Shown one piece after another: positions 18,146 through 27,210 of a stretch of 64,000 nucleotides of DNA. This DNA comes from an uncultured Paracoccaceae bacterium. Lineage in GTDB: Bacteria; Pseudomonadota; Alphaproteobacteria; Rhodobacterales; Rhodobacteraceae. The notes under the pieces are model-generated. The model did not search any database, had not been told where the DNA came from, and saw only the letters and a list, made by a program, of their open reading frames with translations. The stretch is taken from positions 527,883-591,882 of the forward strand of contig CANMFL010000001.1 in assembly GCA_947497185.1 (NCBI GenBank), given 5' to 3'. The position numbers were made by a program, and so were the translations under genes. How positions within the stretch are numbered: position 1 is the first letter of the stretch; each line of letters opens with the position of its first letter.

Positions 18146-18376
18146 TTAGTCGTCCAGATCACCCTCATCGGGCGTGGTGTTCAGGTAGATGCGCCCGATT
18201 TTCTTCACAAATGGCAGATTGCAAAAGACCACAATGCCAGCCGCGATGAGCAACCTGTTAACTATGCTGACAGGCATTGGATCAACGTTGTCCGCATAGA
18301 GCGCTACGACCACGGTGATCACCACAAACCAGATACTCAGCGCGCGCAAGTGACGCAGGACGCCTTGTTTTGACAT
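18146..18376 (-). CDS. Small two-helix membrane protein, unknown function
   Basis: A 76-residue protein from the ATG at 18376 (MSKQGVLRHLRAL); the frame is open to 18400. Two hydrophobic segments (about 11-29, ALSIWFVVITVVVALYA-like, and 39-54, IVNRLLIAAGIVVFCNL-like) are joined by a short loop with DNVDPMP. A basic patch and an acidic end (PDEGDLDD) follow. The clean membrane topology and positive-inside charges support a real gene. I do not recognise a family. It stands behind the RND efflux genes on the same strand with a 76-bp gap, so it might be part of that transcript. Confidence 0.6.
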   Translation of the reverse strand: MSKQGVLRHLRALSIWFVVITVVVALYADNVDPMPVSIVNRLLIAAGIVVFCNLPFVKKIGRIYLNTTPDEGDLDD

Positions 18377-18452
18377 TGCCGACACGTTGCGCCCTCGCAT
18401 GTTGATCTGTGCCGCCCATTAGTCAGCGGTGAGAGCAATCTGCAAGCCCTTC

Positions 18453-21400
18453 TCAAGCAGAGGCCCGCTGTGCGGACCTCTTGAAGAAGATGAAATACAG
18501 CACCGGTGCCGCGATCAAGGTCAGAACAGACGCAAACGCCAGACCGCCCATGATCGTGACGGCCATTGACTGGAAGAACGCATCGCTGATCAGGGGCAAC
18601 ATGCCAAGGATCGTTGTCGCCGCGGCCAAAAAGACGGGCCGCAGACGTGACGTTGACGCATTCACAATCGCATCGGCGAGCGGCAGTTCTGGCTGTGCGG
18701 CCCGCGTGAGGTCGATTTCCTCGATCAACACGATCCCGTTTTTGATCAACATCCCCGATAACGACAACAGACCAAGCAGCGCCGTAAAGGTGAATGGCAA
18801 GCCAGAGCCGAGCAACCCGAGGCTGACCCCATTGACCGCCATAGGCACCAAGAGCCAGATGATAATCGGCTGACGTAGCGCGTTGAACAGCAGCACAGAA
18901 ATCAGCACCATCACGATAATACTGAACGGCAGCTGGCCAGCAAGCGAGGCTTGGGCGTCAGTCGAGCTTTCAAGTTCGCCGCCCCATTCCATGGAATATC
19001 CGTTCGGGATATCCATATCTTCGATGGTTTGGCGCACTTCAAGCAGCACTTCGGATGCGGTCATGTCGCGTGGGATATCCGCCCCGACAGTAATTACATC
19101 CGCACGATCCCGCCGTAGCAGCAGCGTGTCCTGCGGTTCAAAGACGAAACCGTCGGTGATTTGTTCCAGCGAGACAAAACCGCCACCGCTGTCTGAATAA
19201 ATCACGTGATCGGTCAGCGCCAAATCAGCGTCGCGGGGCGCGCGGACGGTGATCGGGATTTGACGGTCCCCCTCGCGGAAGGTGCCTGACGCCAGCCCTT
19301 CGATTGCGAATTGCAATGTGTGGGTGATGTCGGACCGCGAGATACCGGCATCCTGTGCGCGGTCTTCGGAGTAGATCGGACGCAATACAAGTTCGCGTTC
19401 ACGCCAGTCTTGGCGCGGGGTCAGGATGTTGTCGGACGCCGCACTGAGCCTTGCTATCGCTTCGTCCGCGAGATCGCGCAGAACCTCGTGGTCGTTGCCG
19501 GAAAAGCGGACTTCGATCGGTGCGCCGCCGCCGGGGCCAAAGGCCAGACGTTTGACGCGGAATTCACCTTGCGGCACGGCGTTCAGTGCATAAGCTTCGA
19601 GCGCGTTCATTTCGTCTTCAATCACGTCAAGCGAGCTGACGCGCACGATCAAATGACCATAGCCCGGATTTGGGTCTTCGCTGTTGTAGGTCAACATGAA
19701 ACGGGATGCGCCCTGGCCGACGAAGGCAGTTGTCGTTGTGACTTCTTCACGCTTGGACAGCCAGCTTTCCAGCACCTGCATATCATCAGAGGTCTGGTGG
19801 ACGGATGCGCCCTGCGGCAGTTTGTAATGGACAAAGTACAGCGGCGTGTTGCTGTCCGGAAAGAACTGCTGCTTGATCTGGCCAAACATCATAAAGCAAA
19901 CGGCAGTCGTCGCGATCAAGGCGGCCACAACCACCCAGCGCAGTTTGATGCACGCCCGCAGAACGGCAGCATAGGCGCGGAACAATCCACCGTCATATCC
20001 GCCGCTGTGTGATCCGTCGCCTTGTTTGAACAGGAAATGTCCCAAGAGCGGTGTGGCAGTGATCGCCAACACCCACGACAGAAGCAGTGAAATCGCGATC
20101 ACGGCAAACAACGAGAACAGAAATTCGCCCGTCGCATCAGGGCTGAGGCCGATACCGGCAAAGGCCATGATCCCGATAACCGTCGCACCGAGTAGCGGGA
20201 TTTGCGTTTTGCTGGCAGCTTCAGTGGCGGCATCGCGCGAATTGCGTCCACCTTGCATGGAAATCTGCATGCCTTCGGCCACAACAATCGCATTATCGAC
20301 GAGCATCCCCATCGCGATGATCAAGGCACCCAGCGAAATCCGCTCCATCTCGATAGAGCCCAGCGCCATGAAAAACAGCGTGCCCAGAACCGTCAGAAAC
20401 AGCGTCGAGCCCACGACGATTGACGCACGCCAGCCCATGAAGACCGCAAGCACAACAACAACGATGACTACAGACATCGCGAGGTTCACCAGAAATGCGT
20501 TAGAGGCTTCTTCGACAACGGTGTGTTGCTGATAGATCGGTTCGATTGAGATACCCAACGGGATATCCATACGCAGCGTATTGAGGTGCGCATCGACGCG
20601 TTTGCCGACTTCAACGATGTTTTCGGTGGCGATGCCCGCGACGCCAAGTGTGAAAGCTTCGGTGCCGTTGTGGCGCACGATCAGGCTCGGATTTGCTTCG
20701 CGGCCACGGTAGACGTCTGCGAAGTTGGACAGATTCACGACTTCGCCACCCACACCAATGGACAAGGCAGCGATTTCGGACACGCTATCGGACCCATAAG
20801 GACGCTGGACGATTGTACGCCCTACGGTCGACTGGATTTCACCGCCGTCGACCATCTCATTGGCACCGGAAATAGCGCCTTGGATGGCTGCGGGCGGGAT
20901 ACCCATGTTGTTGATTAACGCAAGATCGGGTTCGATGTAGATCACTTCGTTCGGCACACCCGACAAGGCCACATCAGACACACCGTCCACACGCAGCAGT
21001 TCGCGGCGCAGGTACGTCGAGAGTTCATTGATCTCGGCGTCAGAATATCCGGGCGCTGTGACGGCATAGTACATGCCATATACGTCACCGAAGTTATCGT
21101 TCACAAAAGGCTCGGACGTCCCGCTGGGCATTTGTGCGTCGCCCACACGGTCGCGCAGGCTCGTCCAAATCTCTGGCAATTCGGTCCCGTCGTATTGGTC
21201 GCGCATGTTGACGGTGATCCATGACAATCCGGGCTGGTTCATGGTCTGGATGTCTTTGACCTCGCCCATCTTTTGAATCTCGGATTCAATCGGCTCGGAG
21301 ACTTCAAGAGCGACCTCTTCCGCAGAGGCACCCGGATATTGTGTCACGATGATTGCGGTCTTGATGGTGAAGGCGGGATCTTCCAAGCGGCCCAGCGCGT

Positions 21401-21488
21401 TGAAGCCCCATAAGCCCCCCAAGAGGCAAATCAGCATGACGATCCAAGTATAGATCGGGCGGTCGATTGAAACGCGAGCGATATCCAT
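18453..21488 (-). CDS. RND efflux transporter permease (AcrB/HAE-like)
   Basis: The 1011-residue protein has the two-fold RND plan: twelve membrane helices and two large periplasmic loops. The N-terminus (ARVSIDRPIYTWIVMLICLLGG) and the helix-4 region GMLVDNAIVVAEGM identify it. In AcrB the helix-4 proton relay has two Asp residues; here it reads Asp-Asn, as in several less studied RND pumps. Lys in helix 10 (SGMLIKNGIVLIEE) is kept. It should use the proton gradient to export hydrophobic or amphiphilic compounds together with the adaptor encoded just upstream. No outer-membrane TolC-type gene is present in the window. Substrates cannot be predicted. Confidence 0.94.
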   Translation of the reverse strand: MDIARVSIDRPIYTWIVMLICLLGGLWGFNALGRLEDPAFTIKTAIIVTQYPGASAEEVALEVSEPIESEIQKMGEVKDIQTMNQPGLSWITVNMRDQYDGTELPEIWTSLRDRVGDAQMPSGTSEPFVNDNFGDVYGMYYAVTAPGYSDAEINELSTYLRRELLRVDGVSDVALSGVPNEVIYIEPDLALINNMGIPPAAIQGAISGANEMVDGGEIQSTVGRTIVQRPYGSDSVSEIAALSIGVGGEVVNLSNFADVYRGREANPSLIVRHNGTEAFTLGVAGIATENIVEVGKRVDAHLNTLRMDIPLGISIEPIYQQHTVVEEASNAFLVNLAMSVVIVVVVLAVFMGWRASIVVGSTLFLTVLGTLFFMALGSIEMERISLGALIIAMGMLVDNAIVVAEGMQISMQGGRNSRDAATEAASKTQIPLLGATVIGIMAFAGIGLSPDATGEFLFSLFAVIAISLLLSWVLAITATPLLGHFLFKQGDGSHSGGYDGGLFRAYAAVLRACIKLRWVVVAALIATTAVCFMMFGQIKQQFFPDSNTPLYFVHYKLPQGASVHQTSDDMQVLESWLSKREEVTTTTAFVGQGASRFMLTYNSEDPNPGYGHLIVRVSSLDVIEDEMNALEAYALNAVPQGEFRVKRLAFGPGGGAPIEVRFSGNDHEVLRDLADEAIARLSAASDNILTPRQDWRERELVLRPIYSEDRAQDAGISRSDITHTLQFAIEGLASGTFREGDRQIPITVRAPRDADLALTDHVIYSDSGGGFVSLEQITDGFVFEPQDTLLLRRDRADVITVGADIPRDMTASEVLLEVRQTIEDMDIPNGYSMEWGGELESSTDAQASLAGQLPFSIIVMVLISVLLFNALRQPIIIWLLVPMAVNGVSLGLLGSGLPFTFTALLGLLSLSGMLIKNGIVLIEEIDLTRAAQPELPLADAIVNASTSRLRPVFLAAATTILGMLPLISDAFFQSMAVTIMGGLAFASVLTLIAAPVLYFIFFKRSAQRASA

Positions 21489-21496
21489 GGTCAGTC

Positions 21497-22534
21497 TCAG
21501 TCCCCGAAGCCGGTAAAGCGGCGCACTGTTTCGCCATCGGTCAGTCTACTTGCGCCAATCACGACGATCTGTTGACCGGTCACTAGCCCTGCTGTGATCT
21601 CGACCTCACCGCTGTTAGAGGGCTGTACCTCTACGGCGGTTTTTTGAACCGTGCCTTCATACTCGTCCGTGGCTGTGTAAACCATGACGCTGGTGGTGTT
21701 ATCGTTTTCGATCACTACGGCAGAGGCTGGCACCTCGATATGGGCGACACCTATGTCTACCAGCGCCGTGACCTTGGCGGATGAGCCTGGAAGAACGTCC
21801 AAGCCCTCCTGTGGGTCCATCCCCAGTGTGATGGTATAGGTTTGGCCAACTTGCTCTGTCTCGGCGTTGTATTCTCTGATCTCTAGCGGGTACAGTTTTT
21901 CGTCAAACGGGAATTCCGCCATGAACGTCGGGTCGATGTATTGCCCTGCACGTTGGAACAGCTGTTCAGGCACGTCGATCTCGATCCGCAGGTCAGACAT
22001 ATCGAGCAGGCGCACAACAGGCGTGCCCGCAGCAACGGTGGAAAAGTTCGGTTCAAGACGCGCGGCGACAATCGCGTCAAATGGCGCATGCAGCGTGGCA
22101 TTGGTCAGCTCGCGTTCCGCATTTCTGACAGCAATCTCACTCAGCTCAAGTTGTGTCTGCGCATCCAGCAAGTTGCTTTCGGCGACAGAGCTACCAAGAA
22201 GCTGTTGAAAACGGCTGGCTGTCCGTGCGGCTTGGGTTTGCTGCGCGGTGGCTTCTTCGAGCGCCAATTCGAACGGTTGCTGGTCCATCATAGCGACCAT
22301 GTCCCCCGCAGACATAAAAGCGCCCTCTTCTACCGGAAGCTCGACAATCTGCCCGCCCACTTGGAACGCGAGGTCCAGGGTTTCACGCGCTACCACACGG
22401 CCAAAGAAAACGCGGCGTTCTTCGCCACTACCCGACGTGACCGCTTCGATCTTAACAATCGGGGTCTGTGCCTGTGCAGCGAGCGGCATCACGGCCATAG
22501 ACATGAGCGTGGCAATCCTGATCAGCTTTGTCAC
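21497..22534 (-). CDS. RND efflux periplasmic adaptor (HlyD/AcrA family)
   Basis: This 345-residue adaptor has a signal peptide (about 1-22, ending AQAQT), a lipoyl-like half motif (LAFQVGGQIVELPVEEGAFMSAGD, about 55-78), a coiled-coil hairpin (about 90-140, rich in Ala/Gln/Glu) and the beta-barrel with DMSDLRIEIDVPE. It would bridge the RND permease to an outer-membrane channel. The start is GTG at 22534, preceded by AAGGAGAC. The gene lies 8 bp upstream of the permease gene, so both are one transcript. Confidence 0.93.
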   Translation of the reverse strand: MTKLIRIATLMSMAVMPLAAQAQTPIVKIEAVTSGSGEERRVFFGRVVARETLDLAFQVGGQIVELPVEEGAFMSAGDMVAMMDQQPFELALEEATAQQTQAARTASRFQQLLGSSVAESNLLDAQTQLELSEIAVRNAERELTNATLHAPFDAIVAARLEPNFSTVAAGTPVVRLLDMSDLRIEIDVPEQLFQRAGQYIDPTFMAEFPFDEKLYPLEIREYNAETEQVGQTYTITLGMDPQEGLDVLPGSSAKVTALVDIGVAHIEVPASAVVIENDNTTSVMVYTATDEYEGTVQKTAVEVQPSNSGEVEITAGLVTGQQIVVIGASRLTDGETVRRFTGFGD

Positions 22535-22803
22535 CGGCGTCTCCTTAATTCGAATCCAGATATACGATGGACCTGACTTGCGCCCGCCTCAGCCAAAGTT
22601 CAAGCCTTACCCAACGGCTTTGCAGACACGCCGACATCGTTGCCGCCCTTTAAGTCCGCAAAAGTGGCGATCTTGTGGTCCACACGCCCCCCGCCATTTC
22701 CCCTGCTCACATTTTTTCCAAAATCTGCGACGGAAACAGAACCGCCCCAAGTATAACCCCTGATCCCGAGACAAATGGGGTCACATAGAAACATGAGGCA
22801 ACA

Positions 22804-23145
22804 ATGATCACTTCATTCTCCAAAAACCTGACACTTGGCATCACACTGGCCGCTGTTCTTGTCCCACTGGCAGCATCCGCACAGGACCGCCAACGTCCCG
22901 CGCCACCGACCGCAGAAATCGCGACCGCACTTGGCGTGAGCGAGACCACATTGGCGACCTGCATGCCCCGCCCAGAAAGAGGCGAACGCCCTGCCAATGG
23001 TGAACGCCCAGCCGAAGGCACACGCCCAGCGCGTCCGGACGCCGCAGCGATTGCCACATGCCTACAAGCGGAAAACCCTAGCCTGACCGAGCAGACTGTC
23101 GCTGACACGCTGAAGTCTTTCGCACCAGAACGGCCTTCGCGCTAA
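22804..23145 (+). CDS. Small secreted protein with a Pro/Arg-rich repeat, unknown function
   Basis: The 113-residue product starts with a good signal peptide (about 1-26, ending AASA-QD). The mature part has two similar helical stretches, each containing a single Cys in an ATC tripeptide (LATCMPRPE and IATCLQAEN). They are separated by a repeat-like segment rich in Gly, Glu, Arg and Pro (GERPANGERPAEGTRPAR, about 60-77). The two Cys could form a disulfide in the periplasm. I do not recognise the family. It is followed by a strong hairpin and is divergent from the RND operon. Confidence 0.72.
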   Translation: MITSFSKNLTLGITLAAVLVPLAASAQDRQRPAPPTAEIATALGVSETTLATCMPRPERGERPANGERPAEGTRPARPDAAAIATCLQAENPSLTEQTVADTLKSFAPERPSR

Positions 23146-23151
23146 ACCCTA

Positions 23152-23172
23152 GCGCGGGGTTCTGCCCCGCGC
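23152..23172 (+). terminator. Hairpin after the small secreted protein gene
   Basis: GCGCGGGG (23152-23159) pairs perfectly with CCCCGCGC (23165-23172) across the loop TTCTG, 7 bp after the stop codon. The T tract is short. It should reduce read-through into the patatin gene, which starts 28 bp further on. Confidence 0.65.
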
Positions 23173-23199
23173 CTTACACCAGAGCCGAAGGCGCAGACG

Positions 23200-24333
23200 A
23201 TGTCCCCTACACCAAACACTCCTTTCAAACTGAGCAGACGGCACGTGTTGCTTGGTTTGACCGCGAGCACGATCCTGTCCGCCTGCGCCGAAACCTCTGA
23301 CGAATTGATCACGCTGCAATCGACCCGCGAGAAAACCGATCCCCTTGGCATTCTACGGTTTTCCGCAAATGCAGACGCGACCATATGGGCGCGGCACCTT
23401 GATGTGTCGCGCCTTACGAACAAACCCCAGATATTGGCCCTATCGGGTGGCGGTGAAGATGGCGCGTTTGGCGCAGGTGCGCTGGCGGGTTGGTCCCAAA
23501 CAGGCAGCAGGCCGGACTTTGACATTGTGACGGGTGTCTCGACAGGCGCGTTGATCGCGCCGATGGCTTTTGTCGGCGTAGAGGGTGACAATGCGTTGCT
23601 GCATATGTTCCTCGATAACGGTGCTGACGATATTATGCGGTTCCGCTGGCTATCAGCTGCGACCAGTGACGGGATATACGACACCACCCCACTGGCCGAG
23701 TTGATCGCGCTCTATACCCCTGACAGCTTCCTTGAGGCCGTCGCCGCAAAGCATGACGCGGGCGGCAGGATGTTCGTGGTCACAGCGAACCTCAGCACAT
23801 CGGACGCAGTCGTGTGGAACATGGGCGCAATCGCCAAGGCCAAGCAATACGATCTGTTCCGCACCGTGATCCGCGCATCAGGCGCATTGCCCGGTATGTT
23901 CTCGCCTGTGAAAATTAACTTTTCTGCGGATGGATTAGACTTTGCCGAGACACACGTGGATGGTGGCGTTCAGATGCAGGTTCTCGCCACACCACCCGCC
24001 GCCTTTGCGGTTCAGTCCGATGCAGCACGCGGTGGCAGCGCCTATGTGATCGTGAACAATACGCTTGACCCCGCCCCGCAAGTCAGTTCCGACACCGTAC
24101 TGGGCATATCCCAACAAGCGATGACGGCCATGGTCCGATCCAGTGCCGCGTCCTCTATCAACACCGCACGTCTGCTGGCCCATGACCATGGTCTTAACTT
24201 TGCAGTTACTAGCGTGAGCCCAGACAGTGGTGTGGTCTACGACCCCAGCGACCGTTTCTCATCGACCTATATGGCCGCGCTCTATGAACACGGGTTTGAA
24301 CGCGCGACATCAGGCGCATTGTGGGAGGCGTAG
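23200..24333 (+). CDS. Patatin-like phospholipase, predicted Tat-type lipoprotein
   Basis: The N-terminus LSRRHVLLGLTAS has a twin arginine before the hydrophobic stretch and ends in the lipobox ILSAC (Cys29), so export by Tat and lipid anchoring are likely. The patatin domain follows (about 75-300). It has an oxyanion loop SGGGEDGAFGAGAL (about 86-99), the nucleophile Ser in GVSTG (about 113-117) and the dyad Asp in DGG (about 252-254). Patatin domains hydrolyse acyl esters of phospholipids or other lipids; the target here is unknown. Length is 377 residues. An envelope lipase anchored to a membrane is the likely reading. Confidence 0.88.
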   Translation: MSPTPNTPFKLSRRHVLLGLTASTILSACAETSDELITLQSTREKTDPLGILRFSANADATIWARHLDVSRLTNKPQILALSGGGEDGAFGAGALAGWSQTGSRPDFDIVTGVSTGALIAPMAFVGVEGDNALLHMFLDNGADDIMRFRWLSAATSDGIYDTTPLAELIALYTPDSFLEAVAAKHDAGGRMFVVTANLSTSDAVVWNMGAIAKAKQYDLFRTVIRASGALPGMFSPVKINFSADGLDFAETHVDGGVQMQVLATPPAAFAVQSDAARGGSAYVIVNNTLDPAPQVSSDTVLGISQQAMTAMVRSSAASSINTARLLAHDHGLNFAVTSVSPDSGVVYDPSDRFSSTYMAALYEHGFERATSGALWEA

Positions 24334-24354
24334 TCTTACGCCCCCACAGCATCA

Positions 24355-25287
24355 TCACGGCAATGGAATAAACTCGTCGCGATCATCCACGGGCAGCTCA
24401 AAGCGTCCCTCGCCCCACCGTCCCGCGCGCCAGTCTTCCTTGGCGGCTGCGATCTTGTCCTTGCTTGACGCGACAAAGTTCCACCACACATGGCGCGGCC
24501 CGTTCAGCGTCGCACCGCCCAGCGCCATCATCCGCGCACCTTGCGGACCTGCGACGACGGTGATCTTGTCACCGGGGCGGAACACCATCATCTGACCTGC
24601 CGTGAAGTCTTGGCCCGCGATCGCCACTGAGCCCTGTGTGATATAAAGCCCGCGATCCTCGTGATCGTCCGGCAAGGGCATCCGCGCACCTGCGTCCAAC
24701 ACCACATCCAGATAGAACGTCTCTGAAAACATGGTCGCTGGGGCCGTTTCACCATAGGCCGTGCCAAGGATCAGTTTCGCCTTGATACCTTCCGCTTCGA
24801 TCTCGGGCAGTGCCTCTTTGCCGTGGTGTTCAAAAATCGGGTCCATGTCTTCGCGGTCTTCGGGCAACGCCAACCACGTCTGGATACCGAACAAGGAATG
24901 TGGCCCGCTGCGCCCCTGTTCCGATGTGCGTTCCGAATGGGTCACACCTTTGCCCGCCACCATCCAGTTCAGCGCACCGGGGCGAATGATCTGATCGGTG
25001 CCGATGCTATCGCGATGATGAAAATCGCCCTGATACAGATAGGTCACCGTCCCAAGCCCGATATGTGGATGCGGGCGCACGTCGATACCCTGCCCTGTCA
25101 GAAACTCGGCAGGTCCAGCCTGATCAAAGAAAATAAACGGTCCGACCATTTGCCGTTTCGGTGCAGGCAAGGCGCGTTTGACTTCAAATCCGCCGATGTC
25201 ACGTGCACGCGGGATGATGACTGTTTCGATTGCATCGACGCCGATTTCGTCGGGGCAGCCGGGGGCCAGTGTGGGGTTCCAACTCAT
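24355..25287 (-). CDS. Pirin family protein
   Basis: The 310-residue bicupin shows the pirin metal site: HPHIG (about residues 73-77) and THSER (about 116-120) supply three His and one Glu. The start motif (PRARDIGGFEVKRALP) and the FFDQAGP segment are also typical. Bacterial pirins are cytosolic; some act as quercetin dioxygenases and others modulate enzymes such as pyruvate dehydrogenase, so no precise role is assigned. AAGGAG precedes the ATG. The gene is convergent to the patatin gene (21-bp gap) and divergent from uxuA. Confidence 0.92.
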   Translation of the reverse strand: MSWNPTLAPGCPDEIGVDAIETVIIPRARDIGGFEVKRALPAPKRQMVGPFIFFDQAGPAEFLTGQGIDVRPHPHIGLGTVTYLYQGDFHHRDSIGTDQIIRPGALNWMVAGKGVTHSERTSEQGRSGPHSLFGIQTWLALPEDREDMDPIFEHHGKEALPEIEAEGIKAKLILGTAYGETAPATMFSETFYLDVVLDAGARMPLPDDHEDRGLYITQGSVAIAGQDFTAGQMMVFRPGDKITVVAGPQGARMMALGGATLNGPRHVWWNFVASSKDKIAAAKEDWRAGRWGEGRFELPVDDRDEFIPLP

Positions 25288-25410
25288 CGCAATCTCCTTT
25301 CAGGTTAGGTAGATTGTGACGCATCGCACCCATAGCTGTAAACGAAAAGCAGGTCTGCATCGACGAACATAGTCTTCGCGCAACCATAGCTTGATTATCG
25401 CTCACAACCC

Positions 25411-25429
25411 CAAGTATGCTAGTATACAA
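25411..25429. promoter_or_regulatory. Predicted GntR-type operator upstream of uxuA
   Basis: The minus strand reads TTGTATACTAGCATACTTG. Its core, GTATACTAGCATAC, is an imperfect palindrome (one mismatch pair). It shares the string ATACTAG with the sites at 35053-35086 and 37503-37517. It ends 35 bp before the uxuA start. Shared motif is seen; binding by the GntR protein encoded at 35402 is inference. Confidence 0.6.
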
Positions 25430-25464
25430 CATTCAGCTAGACGCAGACAGGACACCCCCCAGAT

Positions 25465-26670
25465 ATGAAGCAAACTTGGCGCTGGTTCGGACCGCATGAC
25501 ACGATCTCAACGGCCGATATGCGCCAATGTGGCGTCGAAGGCGTCGTGTCCGCGCTGCACCATATCCAACCGGGTGCCGTGTGGTCGCAAAACGAGGTCA
25601 AGAAACGGCAAGCGCAGATCAGCACCCTGCCCAACGGGACACCATCAGGGCTTGCGTGGGATGTGGTCGAAAGCTTGCCAGTCTCAGAGACGATCAAGAC
25701 CAAAGGGCCTGACTACACCATCCATATCGCCAACTACATTGAAAGCCTGCGCAATCTGGCGGCCTGCGGGATCGAAGTGCTTTGCTACAATTTTATGCCG
25801 ATTTTGGATTGGACACGCACCGATCTGCACCGAGCGATGGATCATGGCGGCACGGCTATGTCCTTTAATCTGATCGATTTTGTTGCTTTTGATGTTCATA
25901 TTTTAGAGCGCGGCTCTGCGTCTGATGACTACAGCGCTGACACGCTTGCCCAAGCGGCCGAACGGTTCGCGGGCTTGGATACGGCTGCGCGCAAGCAATT
26001 ACAGAACAACATCATCGCAGGGCTGCCCGGTGCCAATGACGCGTGGAGCTTGCACGAGGTCCGCGACAACCTAGCCACTTACGCCAATATCGACGCGGCA
26101 AAGCTGTTCAGCAACATGATCGACTTTCTGGCGCAGGTCGCCCCCGTCGCCCAAGAGGTAGGTATCCGTATGTGTTGCCACCCTGACGATCCGCCCTTTC
26201 CGCTGCTTGGCCTACCACGGATCATGTCCACCCAAGCCGACTACACACGCTTGATCGCTGACGTTGATCTGGACGCGAACGGCATCACGTTCTGCACCGG
26301 ATCGCTGGGCGTTGATCCTGATTTCGACGGCCCGCAGTTTATCCGCGACCTTGGGCACCGCATCCACTTTGCCCATTTGCGCAACACAAAGCGCGAGACG
26401 CCGGAGGACGGCAAACGTACCAGTTTTCACGAAGCCCCGCATCTTGGCGGTGACACCAATATGGTCGCGGTGATGCGCGCCCTACTGGAGGAAGAAGCAA
26501 AGCGTCGTGCATCAGGTCGCACAGATCACAGCATCCCGATGCGCCCCGATCATGGTCAAAACATTCTGGACGACCTCACACGCGACAGCATGCCGGGCTA
26601 CCCGCTGATTGGGCGTATGCGCGGGCTTGCGGAATTGCGCGGCATTATGGCGGCGCTTTTGGATGCGTGA
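25465..26670 (+). CDS. uxuA: Mannonate dehydratase
   Basis: UxuA dehydrates D-mannonate to 2-keto-3-deoxygluconate (KDG) in hexuronate catabolism. The 401-residue protein starts KQTWRWFGPHDTIS and has the family hallmark CYNFMPILDWTRTDL (about 110-124), and later CCHPDDPP and a long run with HFAHLRN, all typical of the Mn/Fe-dependent TIM-barrel enzyme. A predicted operator lies just upstream. The next genes concern breakdown of unsaturated uronates, which also ends in KDG, so the two routes converge. Length is normal. Confidence 0.97.
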   Translation: MKQTWRWFGPHDTISTADMRQCGVEGVVSALHHIQPGAVWSQNEVKKRQAQISTLPNGTPSGLAWDVVESLPVSETIKTKGPDYTIHIANYIESLRNLAACGIEVLCYNFMPILDWTRTDLHRAMDHGGTAMSFNLIDFVAFDVHILERGSASDDYSADTLAQAAERFAGLDTAARKQLQNNIIAGLPGANDAWSLHEVRDNLATYANIDAAKLFSNMIDFLAQVAPVAQEVGIRMCCHPDDPPFPLLGLPRIMSTQADYTRLIADVDLDANGITFCTGSLGVDPDFDGPQFIRDLGHRIHFAHLRNTKRETPEDGKRTSFHEAPHLGGDTNMVAVMRALLEEEAKRRASGRTDHSIPMRPDHGQNILDDLTRDSMPGYPLIGRMRGLAELRGIMAALLDA

Positions 26671-26820
26671 CGGCGAGTGCGGGAAAACACGCGGACTGCT
26701 CTGCTGAAAAGCGCTGTCGCTGATTTCTGCGGGGCGCCTGCAAAGCAGTCTTTCCTTCACGCGGGCGCTATCCTAACATCATTGCCAGCACATAGCGCAG
26801 ACATAACAGGAGTTCGCACC

Positions 26821-27132
26821 ATGACCGATTTTCCAGTGATTGAAACAGGCGAAAACGTCACACGCCAAGTGCTCGCGGACCATCCCGATTTGATGCTTGT
26901 GGCATTTGGTTTTGGCAAAACGGGCGCAGAAGGTGCGTTGCATAACCACCCGCACGTCCAATCTACATTCGTCGAAAGCGGTCGGTTCCGCTTCACTATT
27001 GATGGCGTCGAGTCCGAAGTCGGGCCGGGCGACACATTGATCGTCCCGTCCAACGCGGTGCATGGCTGTGTTTGCCTAGAGCCCGGCCGCTTGGTGGATT
27101 GCTTCACCCCGCGCCGCGACGATTTCCTCTGA
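26821..27132 (+). CDS. kdgF: KdgF-like cupin (unsaturated uronate ring-opening)
   Basis: The 103-residue single-domain cupin resembles KdgF. KdgF speeds conversion of 4,5-unsaturated galacturonate or mannuronate/guluronate monomers to the linear ketone (DKI or DEH). The metal motif HNHPHVQ (residues 41-47) and His81 in NAVHG match the zinc-binding pattern. The ending DCFTPRRDDFL corresponds closely to the KdgF C-terminus as I know it. An AGGAG site precedes the ATG at 26821; the frame is open to 26677 but without a cupin-like sequence. It lies 150 bp after uxuA on the same strand and points towards the reductase gene. Confidence 0.88.
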   Translation: MTDFPVIETGENVTRQVLADHPDLMLVAFGFGKTGAEGALHNHPHVQSTFVESGRFRFTIDGVESEVGPGDTLIVPSNAVHGCVCLEPGRLVDCFTPRRDDFL

Positions 27133-27152
27133 TCCAGCAGCCACAAACGAAA

Positions 27153-27184
27153 CCGCCCCAAAATCCGATTGGACCTTGGGGCGG
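27153..27184. terminator. Bidirectional terminator between kdgF and the reductase gene
   Basis: CCGCCCCAA (27153-27161) pairs with TTGGGGCGG (27176-27184). It lies between two convergent genes and can act on either strand. There is an A-rich flank on the left (T-rich on the minus strand), so it should work mainly for the minus-strand operon. Confidence 0.65.
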
Positions 27185-27210
27185 ATCACGATGTCACAAG
27201 ATGCTGCGAC

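Noticed and set aside
17834..18168. Two short minus-strand open frames between the opp operon and the small membrane-protein gene
   Set aside because: Low-complexity Arg/Pro-rich products, overlapping frames and no start signal; not better than chance.
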